NCBI GenBank assembly: GCA_963757125.1
Contig: CAVWQP010000005.1
Span: forward strand, 124,001 to 188,000
Direction of reading: 5' to 3'
Origin: CAVVSD01 sp963757125
GTDB lineage: Bacteria > Actinomycetota > Thermoleophilia > Solirubrobacterales > Solirubrobacteraceae
Length of the DNA stretch: 64,000 bases
The number at the start of each line of letters is the position of its first letter. Position 1 is the stretch's first letter. The position numbers were made by a program, and so were the translations under genes. The notes below the pieces were generated by a model. It saw nothing but the letters and a program-made list of their open reading frames with translations. It made no database searches and was not told the DNA's origin. Below, piece after piece: positions 1-8,434 of this stretch.

Positions 1-402
1 CGCGGTGTGCGAGGAGTCCGGCTGCAGCCCGGTCCGCGCCGTCAGCGCCTCCGCGCCTGCGGCGGCGGCGAGCGCGTCGGTCTGGCGGCCGGCGCGGCGG
101 TCGAGCCAGATGATCGCGGGCCGCAGCGGGCGCAGGTCGTCGCCGAGCGCGACGAGCCCGTCGACCTGACAGGCGAGCCCGAGCATCCGGATGTCGGCGC
201 CGGACACCCCGGCCTGCTCGCACGCCTCGCGCACCGACGCCGCGATCGCGACCTCCCACGACGCCGGGTCCTGCTCGGCCCAGCCGTCGTGCGGGTGCGC
301 CATCGTCAGCGGCGCGCTCGCCGTCGCGAGCACGGCGCCGCTCTCGTCGGTGAGCAGCGCCTTGACGCTCTGCGACCCGACGTCGATCCCGATGACGTGC
401 AT
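1..402 (-). CDS. FGGY-family carbohydrate kinase, N-terminal part
   Basis: The protein starts at an ATG preceded by a GGAGG ribosome site, and 134 codons are visible before the gene runs off the left edge. The N-terminus reads HVIGIDVGSQSVKALL, the phosphate-1 motif of the sugar-kinase/actin-fold ATPases. A GWAEQDP stretch near residue 45 is typical of xylulokinase-like FGGY kinases. It should phosphorylate a sugar or polyol in the cytoplasm. The substrate cannot be told, because the C-terminal half is outside the window. It points away from the next gene, with about 80 bp between the two starts. Confidence 0.8.
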   Translation of the reverse strand, partial: MHVIGIDVGSQSVKALLTDESGAVLATASAPLTMAHPHDGWAEQDPASWEVAIAASVREACEQAGVSGADIRMLGLACQVDGLVALGDDLRPLRPAIIWLDRRAGRQTDALAAAAGAEALTARTGLQPDSSHTA

Positions 403-481
403 CCCTCGCCTCCAGGCCGGTTGACCCGGAGATGTCTAACGTCTGACGACTTGCCGTGCAATCCCACGCTACGTTCTATGC

Positions 482-1078
482 ATGCGCATAGGAACGATCG
501 GAGCAGGATCCATCGGACAGGCCGTCGCAGGGCAGGCGCTCAAGGCGGGCCACGAGGTCGTGCTCAGCAACAGCCGGGGGCCGGACAGCCTGACGGGCGT
601 CGTCGAGGAGCTCGGCCCGGGCGCATCGGCGGGGACCGTGGAGGAGGCCGCGGACGCGGACCTCGTCCTGCTCGCCGTGCCGTGGAGCGCCGTCGAGGAG
701 TCGGTCGCGGGCCTGCCGCGCAAGGACGGGCGCATCGTCATCGACGCGACGAACCAGTTCGGCCCCGGGATGGTCGTGGAGAACTCCGGCGTGCGGACGG
801 GCAGCGAGTGGGTGCAGTCGCTCATCCCCGGCTCCCGCGTCATCAAGGCGTTCAACGCCATGTACGCGAGGGCCATCGCCGCCGACCCGGTCCACGAAGA
901 GGGGCGCCAGGTCGTCTTCTACGCCGGCGACGACCTCGAGGCCAAGCGCCTCTTCGACGAGACGGTCAGCGGCTTCGGGTTCGCGCCGGTCGACCTGGGG
1001 CCGCTGCGCGAGGGCGGGCGGCTGACCCAGGTCGACGGCGGGCCCCTGTCAGGGCTGCACCTGCTCAGACAGAGCTGA
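482..1078 (+). CDS. NADPH-dependent F420 reductase-like protein
   Basis: This is a 198-residue Rossmann protein opening with RIGTIGAGSIGQAVAGQALKAGH, where GxGxxG binds the dinucleotide and the NSRG that follows fits an NADP phosphate pocket. Length and layout match the short F420-dependent NADP reductase (Fno-like) family, which moves hydride between NADP and deazaflavin F420. F420 use is common in actinobacteria, but many relatives have unknown substrates, so the exact reaction is inferred. The first ATG is 4 bp upstream in another frame; ATG 482 gives the canonical N-terminus. The 3' end overlaps the convergent encapsulin gene by 14 bp. Confidence 0.75.
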   Translation: MRIGTIGAGSIGQAVAGQALKAGHEVVLSNSRGPDSLTGVVEELGPGASAGTVEEAADADLVLLAVPWSAVEESVAGLPRKDGRIVIDATNQFGPGMVVENSGVRTGSEWVQSLIPGSRVIKAFNAMYARAIAADPVHEEGRQVVFYAGDDLEAKRLFDETVSGFGFAPVDLGPLREGGRLTQVDGGPLSGLHLLRQS

Positions 1079-1874
1079 GCGCCACGTCGATCGCGACGGC
1101 GGCCTCCGGGCTCACCACGCGGAACGTCAGCGACTCCTCCAGGTACAGGTCGACCTGCTCGATGTCGTGCGTCAGGTAGCCGACGGCGAGGTCCTGGCCG
1201 ACGTCGAGCAGGAAGTCGCCGCCCCGCATGCTCAGCAGGACCGCGCCGCTCACCCCGGGGGCCCAGACGATCGGGCCCTCGATGATCTGCGCGATGTGCG
1301 GGCGCAGCGGGAAGCCGTGCTCGGACGCGCCGGAGACGAGGATCCACGCGTCGGCGCTCAGCACGAGCGCGAACGGTCCTTCGACCCCGGCACGCATGAG
1401 ATCGTCGACCCCGGAGGCGACGAGCGACGGCAGGGTCTCGGGCCGCCCGTCGTGCGACAGCGGATCGTGCGGCGTGGCCTCCGTGATCCCGGTGATCCCG
1501 GCCACGGCGTTGCCGTGGAAGACCGTCGTGTTCTCGGCGATGACGATCGACCGCGCGGCGCGGTCGAGGTCGTCGTAGTCCACGTCCTCGGCGCCGCGGT
1601 CGAACGCGCGCAGCTCGGAGACGTCCACGCTGAACGGGGCGCGGAGCTCCGCCAGCGGCTGCACGAGGCGGGTCGCGATCTCCACGCCGTTCTCGGAGTC
1701 GCGGTCGCCCACGCGGCCGAGGCTGACCGCCGACTTCTCCCAGCCGTGCGGGCCGCGGAAGTCGACGGTGCGGCGCGCCGCGAGGCCGGGCGTCACGCGC
1801 GCGCGGGCCTCGTCGTCGATGTCCTGCCAGCCGTCCTCGGTGATCGGCGCATGCGCGCGCAGCAGATGACTCAT
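1065..1874 (-). CDS. Family 1 encapsulin shell protein (HK97 fold)
   Basis: The protein has 269 residues, the usual length for family 1 encapsulins (linocin M18/CFP29 type). The N-terminus has the expected pattern: MSHLLRAHAPI, then WQDIDDEA and a later TVDFRGPHGWEKSAVSLGR. Such proteins self-assemble into an icosahedral cage with an HK97 phage-capsid fold that encloses enzymes bearing a short C-terminal tag. The start codon overlaps the stop of the ferritin-like cargo gene upstream (ATGA), so the two are translationally coupled. The cargo tag of that neighbour and of the DyP peroxidase at 35.6-36.6 kb supports function. Assembly was not tested, but the family assignment is firm. Confidence 0.95.
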   Translation of the reverse strand: MSHLLRAHAPITEDGWQDIDDEARARVTPGLAARRTVDFRGPHGWEKSAVSLGRVGDRDSENGVEIATRLVQPLAELRAPFSVDVSELRAFDRGAEDVDYDDLDRAARSIVIAENTTVFHGNAVAGITGITEATPHDPLSHDGRPETLPSLVASGVDDLMRAGVEGPFALVLSADAWILVSGASEHGFPLRPHIAQIIEGPIVWAPGVSGAVLLSMRGGDFLLDVGQDLAVGYLTHDIEQVDLYLEESLTFRVVSPEAAVAIDVALSSV

Positions 1875-2251
1875 GACGCACTCCTCAGGTCGCCGATGCC
1901 CAGCGAGCCGTCCGACGACCCGCCCTCGTCCCCGCCCACCTCGGCGCCCTCCTCGGCCGCGTCGGCGTTCTCCGTGATGTCGCCGGACCGGAAGAGGACC
2001 CCCTCGGCGATCGCCCGCCACTCCGGGCGCTTGCGCAGCAGGAACTCGAAGTCCATCGCGAAGTGCTTGTACTCCTCGTGACGGGCGTCCTCGATGATCT
2101 TCCGCGCATCCGGATCCTGCTCGATGGCGAGGCGCTGCTCGTACCAGTTGATCGCCTCCGCCTCCTCGGTCATCGAGGCGAACATCCGCGCCATGGTCCG
2201 GGTCTCCTGCGAGAGCTCTTCTGGTGGCTCGTGGTACTGGTCGAATCCCAT
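1871..2251 (-). CDS. Encapsulated ferritin-like protein (EncFtn) with C-terminal cargo tag
   Basis: This 126-residue helical protein belongs to the encapsulated ferritin family, which oxidises Fe(II) and delivers iron into an encapsulin cage. Expected metal-site residues are visible: E29, E30, E32 and W36 in EEAEAINWYEQR, then E59, E60 and H63 in HEEYKHF. Their spacing matches the known EncFtn ferroxidase site. After the two-helix core comes an acidic, Gly/Ser-rich linker, and the protein ends in DGSLGIGDLRSAS, the encapsulin targeting peptide. It is the first gene of a two-gene operon, with its stop overlapping the shell-protein start by 4 bp. Confidence 0.95.
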   Translation of the reverse strand: MGFDQYHEPPEELSQETRTMARMFASMTEEAEAINWYEQRLAIEQDPDARKIIEDARHEEYKHFAMDFEFLLRKRPEWRAIAEGVLFRSGDITENADAAEEGAEVGGDEGGSSDGSLGIGDLRSAS

Positions 2252-2304
2252 TGATGCTCGCTCTCAGGCGGGGGACGGGTGCGGAGCGGATGTTGTCACG
2301 CGCG

Positions 2305-2889
2305 TCACACGCGGCCCAGGCGGGGTACGAGGCGGCGCGCCGGCGGGCGGCGGAACGCGCGCTGGTCGAGCGCCGCGTTCACCCCGACGAGGCCCGCCTC
2401 GGCGAGCAGCGACGCGGCGCCCAGGACGTTGAGACGCCGCTTCGCGCGGCGGGCGTCGTCGCTCGCGCCGTCCGCGGCGTGGTCGCCGTCGCGGAGCGGC
2501 ACCGCGCCGCCGGGCGCCTTGCGCGCGAAGCGCACGCCCTGGACGGCGGAGGCGACGCCCGCCAGCGCGACGACGCCCACCAGCGCGTCCTTGGCCCGCG
2601 CGAGCGTGCGCTCCTCCGGCGACAGGCGCCGGTCCGCGGCCTCGTCGCTGCGCGCGCCGACCCAGCCGAGGACGACCGCCGCCAGTCCGAGCGAGTTGAT
2701 CGTCCCGTACCTGCGCCACGCGGCGTTGACGACCTTGCCGCGCTCGGCCTCGTCGGAGATCTCCGTGACGCTCGGGTGCAGGGCCAGGCGACCGAACAGG
2801 TTGCCGCCGAGCAGGCCGGCGACGCCGAGGTCGTGCGCGGCCCGCCCGACCTGGCTGAGGGGGACGGATGGTGCGTCGATGGGTGGCAT
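2305..2889 (-). CDS. Hypothetical membrane protein
   Basis: The protein has 194 residues and I do not recognise the family. The first third has a Gly-rich hydrophobic stretch (LGVAGLLGGNLFGRLAL). Two further hydrophobic segments lie near residues 65-80 and 105-120, and one near 160-172, separated by charged loops (SPEERTLARAKD; RDGDHAADGASDDARRAKRR). Three or four membrane spans are plausible. It lies 53 bp upstream of the encapsulin operon on the same strand, so it could share a transcript with it, but nothing ties it to iron or encapsulin function. Confidence 0.6.
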   Translation of the reverse strand: MPPIDAPSVPLSQVGRAAHDLGVAGLLGGNLFGRLALHPSVTEISDEAERGKVVNAAWRRYGTINSLGLAAVVLGWVGARSDEAADRRLSPEERTLARAKDALVGVVALAGVASAVQGVRFARKAPGGAVPLRDGDHAADGASDDARRAKRRLNVLGAASLLAEAGLVGVNAALDQRAFRRPPARRLVPRLGRV

Positions 2890-2937
2890 CCCTTGGAGCT
2901 AACCGGCGACCGGCCCGGTGAAACTCCGGGACCGCCG

Positions 2938-3429
2938 TCAGGTCAGCGTGCTGAGCAGGAGGCCGAGCGCCGCGGCCGCGAACAGCTCCATGTTCGCCGG
3001 CCGGTCGTCCGAGCCGGTGAGGATGTGCTCGGTGCGCACGAGCCCGTCCGGGCCGGCGACGGCGACCCACGCGTGGCCGGCGGGGTCCCCGTAGCGGTTG
3101 CCCGTCGGCCCCGAGGCCCCGGTCTCGCTCACCGACCAGTCGGCGGACAGCTTGCCCCTCGCCGCGGAGGCGAGGAAGCGCGCGAACTGCTCGCACGCGC
3201 CGCGGTCGCCCGGCTCGAGGTCGGTCGCGTCCGCGAGCGCGGCGCGGGTGCCGTCGTGCGTGTAGGTGACGAAGCCACCGCGGTAGTAGCGCGACGCGCC
3301 CGGGACCGAGAGCAGCGTGGCGGAGATGAGCCCGCCCGCGGAGGACTCCGCGACAGCGAGGGTCTGGCCCACGGCGCCGAGCTTCTCGGCGATCTCGGCG
3401 GCGGGCGTGGTCAGGGCGTCGGGAAGCAT
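2938..3429 (-). CDS. pncC: CinA C-terminal domain protein, nicotinamide-nucleotide amidase
   Basis: This 163-residue stand-alone CinA C-terminal domain has the family signatures LAVAESSAGGLIS near residue 25, SRYYRGGFVTYT and SETGASGPTGNRYGDPAGHAWVAVA. Enzymes of this family deamidate nicotinamide mononucleotide to nicotinic acid mononucleotide in NAD salvage, using a Ser/Lys-type site. The full-length CinA N-terminal MoCF-like domain is absent, as is common for PncC. ATG 3429 is taken as the start; a GTG 15 bp upstream (3444) is also possible. It follows the epimerase-like gene by about 20 bp. Confidence 0.85.
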   Translation of the reverse strand: MLPDALTTPAAEIAEKLGAVGQTLAVAESSAGGLISATLLSVPGASRYYRGGFVTYTHDGTRAALADATDLEPGDRGACEQFARFLASAARGKLSADWSVSETGASGPTGNRYGDPAGHAWVAVAGPDGLVRTEHILTGSDDRPANMELFAAAALGLLLSTLT

Positions 3430-3449
3430 CGGCGGACCGTACACGGCGG

Positions 3450-4034
3450 CTACTCGACGATCTCGACGACGCCGGTGGGCGCGTCGAGCAGCTCGACCGT
3501 GCGGCGCGCCGCGTCGTCGATCTCGATGCGCGGCGGCCCGGGCGGCTCGTCCTCGTAGTACGTGCCGGGGCCGTAGAACTGCCCGTAGCGCAGCACGACG
3601 CCGCCCGCGTCGAGGACCATGCGCTCGTGCTCGGCGATCGTCGGTGCGCGGTCGGCGGGCACCTCCCAGGCGATGCTCTGGGCGGAGATCCGCGTCGCGC
3701 CCGCGGCCTGCGCGGCGGCGACGAGGTTGCGCGTCCCCTCGCTGCGCACGCGGTCGTTGCGCGCGCCGTGCTCGGCGATCAGCGCGGCGTCGTCGGGCAG
3801 GTCGGTGAGCTGGTGCATCACGAGGTCGGGCGCGAAGGCGGCCACCGCGTCGCGGAGCGCGCCGGCGTCGAAGACGTCGCACACGACCGGCTGCGCTCCC
3901 AGCGCCTCGAGCTCCGCGGCCTTCGCGGGCGAGCGCGTCATCCCCGCGACCACGTGCCCGTCGCCGGCCAGCAGCGGGATGATCCGGCGGCCGATCACGC
4001 CGCTGCCGCCGGCGAGGAAGATCCGCAGGCTCAT
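3450..4034 (-). CDS. NAD-dependent epimerase/dehydratase-like SDR protein
   Basis: A 194-residue extended SDR-type protein begins SLRIFLAGGSGVIGRRIIPLL, a GxxGxxG nucleotide-binding motif. It also contains HQLTDLPDD, and RYGQFYGPGTYYED near residue 150, where YGQFYGPG is typical of sugar-epimerase-like SDRs. It is short for the family (usually 250-330), so it may be a reduced form. The start overlaps the stop of the SnoaL-like gene (ATGA). Substrate unknown. The pair with a SnoaL-type protein suggests small-molecule or secondary metabolism, but this is inference. Confidence 0.7.
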   Translation of the reverse strand: MSLRIFLAGGSGVIGRRIIPLLAGDGHVVAGMTRSPAKAAELEALGAQPVVCDVFDAGALRDAVAAFAPDLVMHQLTDLPDDAALIAEHGARNDRVRSEGTRNLVAAAQAAGATRISAQSIAWEVPADRAPTIAEHERMVLDAGGVVLRYGQFYGPGTYYEDEPPGPPRIEIDDAARRTVELLDAPTGVVEIVE

Positions 4035-4429
4035 CCGAACGCCACCTCGCCCGCGTAGCGCGTGTCCATGTACTCGCGCACGGACTGGATCCGGCCGTCG
4101 CGGATCGTGAAGACGCCGATGCAGTCGTTCTCGTAGGGGCGGCCCTCGCGCGTGCGCGCCCGGCTCGTCCACTGCAGCACGACCCGGTCGTCCTCGGCGA
4201 TCAGCCCGGTCACCTCCAACGACACCGACCCCGGCTCGTAGTGCGCCATCGCCGTGGCGAGGAAGTCGTCGAGGATGCGGTCGCGGCCCGCCCAGACGCC
4301 GGAGATCGGCAGGTCGCCCGCCGCCAGCGTCCAGGATGCGTCCTCGGCGAACATGCCGCGGAGGGCCGCCTCGTCACCTGCCTGCACCGCGGCGACGTAG
4401 CGCCGGGCCACCGTCTTGCTGTCGTCCAT
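4031..4429 (-). CDS. SnoaL-like / NTF2-fold protein
   Basis: The 132-residue protein has the layout of the NTF2-like SnoaL family: an N-terminal helix (DSKTVARRYVAAVQAGDEAAL), FAEDASWTL, then VVLQWTSRARTREGRPYENDCIGVFTIRDGRI near the C-terminus. Members are small cone-shaped isomerases, hydrolases or ligand-binding proteins, and function cannot be read from the sequence alone. It overlaps the next gene's start by 4 bp, so both are probably one transcript. It faces away from nothing upstream: the LysR gene 3' end lies 53 bp away on the same strand. Confidence 0.75.
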   Translation of the reverse strand: MDDSKTVARRYVAAVQAGDEAALRGMFAEDASWTLAAGDLPISGVWAGRDRILDDFLATAMAHYEPGSVSLEVTGLIAEDDRVVLQWTSRARTREGRPYENDCIGVFTIRDGRIQSVREYMDTRYAGEVAFG

Positions 4430-4482
4430 GGGCCGAACGTAGACCCGGGTCGCCGCGGCGCAAAGACCGCTTCGGCATGACG

Positions 4483-5379
4483 TCAGACCCAGCCGAGCTC
4501 GCCCGAGATGCGGCCCGCGGCGTCGAGCAGCCGGTCCACCGCCGGCGAGCGATCGTGACGGCGTGCGACGAGGTCGATCCCCAGGCTCCGGGCCGGTGTG
4601 AGCGGCCGCCACGCGAGCTCGGCGGGCAGACCGACGCACGACGACTCGCCGACGATGGCGACCGCGTCGCCGTGCACGACCGGCGCCTGGCTGAGGTCGA
4701 AGACGAGGCTCCGGAGGACGACGTGCGGCTCGACGTCCTGCTCGCGGCACAGCGCGAGCACGGCGTCGTAGTGCCCGGGGTTCGCGTCCCTCGGGTGCAG
4801 CAGGAGCGGCTCCTCGGACAGGTCGGTGAGCCGGACCGTGGCCGTGTCGGCGAGCGGGTGGTCGTGGCGCATGAGCAGGCCCTGGCGGTCGGCGCGCACG
4901 GTGCGGCGCTCCAGGCCCGGCGCGTCCGGCGGGCAGCGCACGAGCCCGAGATCCACCGAGCCGTCCTGCACGGCGGCGACGATCTCCGCCGCCGCGCGCA
5001 CCTCCGTCTCGATCGCGATGCCGGGCTGGTCGCGCGCCAGCGCCTCCAGCAGGCGCGGCGCGGTGTCGTAGCTCGCGCTCGCGCCGTAGGCCACCACGAC
5101 GTCGCCGTGCTCGCCGCTGCCGTGGGCGCGCACGCTGCGCCACAGCGCGTCGGCGGAGGCGAGCAGCTCCGGGCCGCGGGCGAGCAGCAGCGCCCCCGCG
5201 TCGGTCAGCTCGAAGTCGTGCGTCGTCCGGTGGATCAGCTCGGTCCCGAGCTCGCGCTCGAGCTCGCGGATCTGCCGGCTCAGCGCGGGCTGCGCGACGT
5301 GCAGCCGCTCGGCGGCGCGGGTGAAGTTGCGCTCGCGCGCCACGGCGAGGAAGTACTCGAGGCGGCGCAGGTTCGTCAC
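4483..5379 (-). CDS. LysR-family transcriptional regulator
   Basis: A 298-residue protein of normal LysR length. The N-terminal winged helix is clear: LRRLEYFLAVARERNFTRAAERLHVAQPALSRQIRELERELG, where QPALSRQI is the recognition helix. It is followed by a linker helix and a periplasmic-binding-like effector domain with the usual VDLGLVR and DHPLAD motifs. LysR proteins usually control a neighbouring or divergent gene in response to a small ligand. Here the gene starts 4 bp after the stop of a cupin gene on the same strand, so the two form an operon and the target is not obvious. Confidence 0.92.
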   Translation of the reverse strand: MTNLRRLEYFLAVARERNFTRAAERLHVAQPALSRQIRELERELGTELIHRTTHDFELTDAGALLLARGPELLASADALWRSVRAHGSGEHGDVVVAYGASASYDTAPRLLEALARDQPGIAIETEVRAAAEIVAAVQDGSVDLGLVRCPPDAPGLERRTVRADRQGLLMRHDHPLADTATVRLTDLSEEPLLLHPRDANPGHYDAVLALCREQDVEPHVVLRSLVFDLSQAPVVHGDAVAIVGESSCVGLPAELAWRPLTPARSLGIDLVARRHDRSPAVDRLLDAAGRISGELGWV

Positions 5380-5383
5380 GGCG

Positions 5384-5755
5384 TCAGCCCCGCGGTTGCT
5401 CCTCGGCCAGGTGCAGGTAGTCCTCGCGCGCCGGCGAGAACACGTCGACGTTGAGCACCGGCTCGGAACCGACGGCCTCCAGGCCGTGCATCGCGCCCGC
5501 GGGGATGTAGACGAACCCTCCTGGCCCGAGGGGATGTTCCTCCTCGTCCACCCGCATGACGCACCGGCCCGCGAGGATCAGGGCCAGCTGGTCGAACGGA
5601 TGGTCGTGGAGCGGCAGGGTGACCGGTGGGTCGACCCAGTTGAAGACGACGAGAGCGTCGTCCGTGCGCACGGCCGACCTGCTGAGGGACAGCTCGGGCA
5701 TGAGCTCCCTCGGCAGGTCGGCGAACGCGCCGCTGAAGGCGGCGAGATCGGTCAT
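5384..5755 (-). CDS. Cupin-domain protein
   Basis: This is a 123-residue single-cupin protein. Motif 1 is PLHDHPFDQLALILAGRCVMRVDEEE and motif 2 is GFVYIPAGAMHGLEAV, together giving the His/His/Glu-His metal ligands of a beta-barrel cupin. Possible roles are a small dioxygenase or isomerase, or a sensor-like binding protein; the substrate is unknown. It sits first in a two-gene operon with the LysR regulator downstream (4 bp gap), so the regulator may respond to the cupin's substrate. Confidence 0.8.
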   Translation of the reverse strand: MTDLAAFSGAFADLPRELMPELSLSRSAVRTDDALVVFNWVDPPVTLPLHDHPFDQLALILAGRCVMRVDEEEHPLGPGGFVYIPAGAMHGLEAVGSEPVLNVDVFSPAREDYLHLAEEQPRG

Positions 5756-5768
5756 GCGCGGATGAGTA

Positions 5769-6692
5769 TCAGCCGAAGCCGATCACCTGCAGGTCGAGCG
5801 GCAGCTCGTCCTCGAAGGAGCCCTTCAGCTTGTCCGACACGACCGCCTTCTGCCCCGCGCTGATCTCCGCGAGGTTCGTGAGCGTGCCATCCGAGGTGAA
5901 GCTGCTGAACCGGTACGGCAGGCCGTTGGACGACAGCGGCCGCGGCCCGTCCATGATGTGGAAGTGCAGGTGCGGGGCGTCGGAGTTGCCGCTGTTGCCC
6001 AGCAGCCCGAGGACCTGGCCGGGCTTCACGGTGTCGCCGGTCTCCACCCTGACGCTCCCGGGCTGCAGATGGGCGTAGAAGGCGAAGCGGCCCTTGCCCA
6101 TCGCGACGACCACGTGGTTGCCGCCGGCCTGCGCAGCGGTGATGCCCTCGGGGAACGTTGCCCGCCGTCGCCGACATCACCGGATCGCCGAAGAAGTCGT
6201 AGCTGTCGAACGAGGTCGCCGGACCGTCGAACAGCAGCCCGTTGTCGTCGAGCTGGACGAAGTCGATCGCGAAGCGCTCGGCGACGTGCAGCGCGCCGTT
6301 GACCGGCAGCACGGCGCCACGGTGCGCCGTGAACGCGTCGCAGCATCCGTTGCCGACGACCCAGCCGTCCCCCCGCAGCGGCGGGGCCACGACGACGGCG
6401 TCGCGCTGACCGACGTCGCTCGGCGCCGTCTCGTAGGTCGTCGCGGCGCTCGGGTCGGCCGGCGTCATCACGACCGTGAGGCGGTGCGTGATCGCCTTGG
6501 GGAGCTTCGCCGAGGCCGGGAAGCTCACGTCGAGCAGGACGAACGCAGCCTGTCCGGCGTGCAGGGTCGCGCCCGGTGCGGCGGCGCCGTACGGGAGCAT
6601 CATGCCCGCGAGGGCCGGGGCCGCCGCGGTGCGAGGCAGGTGCCGGCGGCGAGCAACGCGCACGCGGACGACCTGCGTAGGAGGTTGCGCAT
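5769..6692 (-). pseudogene. M23 family (LytM-type) peptidase, interrupted by two frameshifts
   Basis: Read leftward, a signal peptide starts at ATG 6692 (MRNLLRRSSACALLAAGTCLA). The frame is then lost near 6631-6635, and the middle of the protein continues in another frame through GDPVMSATAGN. The frame is lost again near 6150-6165, in or beside a four-C run. The C-terminal part, in a third stretch, has the M23 core FAFYAHLQPGSV, GNSGNSDAPHLHFHIMDGP. Secreted M23 enzymes cut peptidoglycan cross-links or act as LytM scaffolds. The HLHFH zinc motif is intact, but residues normally found before NHVVV appear to be missing. It begins 9 bp after the LuxR gene. Either a pseudogene or base errors. 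Confidence 0.75.
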
Positions 6693-6701
6693 CGAGCGAC
6701 C

Positions 6702-7835
6702 CTACGCCGCCTCGAAGCGCCCGGTCGACGCGAGCGGCGTGCCGCCGAGCACCTCGGGGAGGTACTCCTCGAGGAACACCCGGGCGACGAGCTCCTGGCG
6801 CGACGCGACGCCGAGCTTCTCGAAGAGGCTCTTCACGTGATCCTGCACGGTGTGCGGGGAGACCACGAGCGCCTCCGCGATCTCCGTCGTGCCCAGGCCG
6901 CGCGCGAGCAGCGTGGCGACCTCGCGCTCGCGGGCGCTCGCGCCGTGCACCTCCAGCCGCAGGAGCGCGGACTGGCGGCTCACGGAGCGCTCGATGACGA
7001 TCGCCACGCGACCCGACGCCGGCCCGTCGGGCAGCGACGCGTGCAGCGTGATCCAGCCGCCGTCCGCGGGCACCGTGACGACGTTGCCCTCCGGCGTGCC
7101 ACGCCGTGCGAACGCCGCGAGGCCGACGATCGCCGACGGCACGTGGTCGGGGGCGCCGACCCGGGCCCGCATGGCGTCGAGCAGCTCGCGCGCGGGCGGC
7201 GTGACGAGCTCCACCTCGTCGCCCGGCCCGAGCACGACGAGGCCCGGCGGCTCGGCGCCGTCTGCACGGCGCGCGGCGTCGAAGCGCAGCGACGCGCGGA
7301 TGCCGGTCGCGATCGCGCCGGTGACCCGCGCGAGCACCGCCGCGTCCTGCTTGGTGAACGGCCCGCTCGACGTGCGGCGCGCGATGTGCACGGCGCCCCA
7401 CGTGCGGCCGCGCGCGACGAACGCCGCGCGCAGCTCGTGTGGGATGCCGGCCGGCGCGAGCACGTCGCGGTACCGCGCGCTGCGCTGCGGGTCGCCCCCG
7501 GTGTCGTGGTCGAGGATCCCGACCGGCGTCCTGCGGCGCGCGAGGTCGGCGAACGCGTTGACGTCGTCGACCATGTACTCGCTGCGCACGACCAGCTCGC
7601 CCGCGGTCGCGACGGTCTCCTCGGTGAAGATGCCCGCGGCGACCAGCTCGTCCGGCGCGTCGCTCGTCAGCAGCCGGGTGTGCGGATCCAGCGTGTGCCA
7701 GCACGTCGCGTCGCTGTCGATGCCCCGGCGCAGGCGCGGCGCGAGCTCGGCGAAGTACTCGCGGCGCGACAGCCCGCGGGAGCCGAGCGCCGTGATCTCC
7801 TGGACCAGCCGGTCCGAGCTCCACTGCACCGCCAT
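6702..7835 (-). CDS. GAF-LuxR transcriptional regulator
   Basis: The protein has 377 residues. The N-terminal part (about 1-180) contains a GAF-like region with RAAFVARGRTWGAVHIARR and SGPFTKQDAAVLARVTGAIATGIR. The C-terminus (about 295-355) is a LuxR/GerE helix-turn-helix: SAREREVATLLARGLGTTEIAEALVVSPHTVQDHVKSLFEKLGV. It probably binds DNA in response to a small molecule or redox signal sensed by the GAF part. It is transcribed away from the cupin gene at 7931, with 95 bp between the starts, so it may control that gene and itself. Confidence 0.88.
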   Translation of the reverse strand: MAVQWSSDRLVQEITALGSRGLSRREYFAELAPRLRRGIDSDATCWHTLDPHTRLLTSDAPDELVAAGIFTEETVATAGELVVRSEYMVDDVNAFADLARRRTPVGILDHDTGGDPQRSARYRDVLAPAGIPHELRAAFVARGRTWGAVHIARRTSSGPFTKQDAAVLARVTGAIATGIRASLRFDAARRADGAEPPGLVVLGPGDEVELVTPPARELLDAMRARVGAPDHVPSAIVGLAAFARRGTPEGNVVTVPADGGWITLHASLPDGPASGRVAIVIERSVSRQSALLRLEVHGASAREREVATLLARGLGTTEIAEALVVSPHTVQDHVKSLFEKLGVASRQELVARVFLEEYLPEVLGGTPLASTGRFEAA

Positions 7836-7930
7836 CCAGGCAATCTACGGACGTGGCGCAGGCGCGCGCAACGAAAGATCCCCCGCGGCGGGGATGTGCA
7901 GACGCGGGCCACGTCGCGAGAGTCCCGCCC

Positions 7931-8431
7931 ATGACCGATTCAGCAACGCAGGTCGCGCCCATCGCGCACGGGCCCGGCGAGGGCGAGGCCCTCTGGTTCC
8001 TCGGCGCGCTCGCCACGATCAAGTCCTCGGCCGAGACGACCGGCGGCAGGGTCGCCGTCGTCGAGCACCTGGCGCCCCACGGCTCCGGCTCGCCGCTCCA
8101 CGTCCACCATCGCGAGGACGAGTGGTTCTACGTCCTCGAGGGCGAGCTGACGTTCTGGGTCGGCGGTGCCGTCACCGTCGCGCCGGCCGGCTCGTTCGTC
8201 TTCGGGCCGCGGGACATCCCGCACACGTTCATCGTCAGCTCCGACCAGGCCCGCTTCCTGCTCGTGACCGAGCCGGCCGGCTTCGAGGGCTTCATGCGCG
8301 CGGGTGGCGTCCCGGCCGAGCGGCTCGAGATCCCGCCGGCCCCGACCGAGCCGCCCGACGTCGAGGGCCTGACGCGGCTGGCCGCGAGCTTCGGGATCGA
8401 GATCGTGGGGCCGCCCGGCATCCCGGGCTGA
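7931..8431 (+). CDS. Cupin-domain protein (quercetinase-like)
   Basis: This 166-residue protein has cupin motif 1 SPLHVHHREDEWFYVLEGELTFWVGG and motif 2 GSFVFGPRDIPHTFIV. The metal ligands H, H, E and H are present, and the arrangement resembles the short monocupin quercetinase/pirin-related group. Function is probably oxidation or binding of a small aromatic or polyphenol, which is not provable here. Start: ATG 7931 after CCGCCC, with a weak ribosome site. It is divergent from the GAF-LuxR gene, a common regulator-target pairing. The 3' end lies 3 bp from the convergent ogt gene. Confidence 0.8.
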   Translation: MTDSATQVAPIAHGPGEGEALWFLGALATIKSSAETTGGRVAVVEHLAPHGSGSPLHVHHREDEWFYVLEGELTFWVGGAVTVAPAGSFVFGPRDIPHTFIVSSDQARFLLVTEPAGFEGFMRAGGVPAERLEIPPAPTEPPDVEGLTRLAASFGIEIVGPPGIPG

Positions 8432-8434
8432 CCC

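Noticed and set aside
451..479. TTGCCG, 17 bp, TTCTAT promoter-like pair before the F420-reductase-like gene
   Set aside because: The -10 box would end 2 bp before the ATG at 482, so the start of transcription would fall inside the gene.
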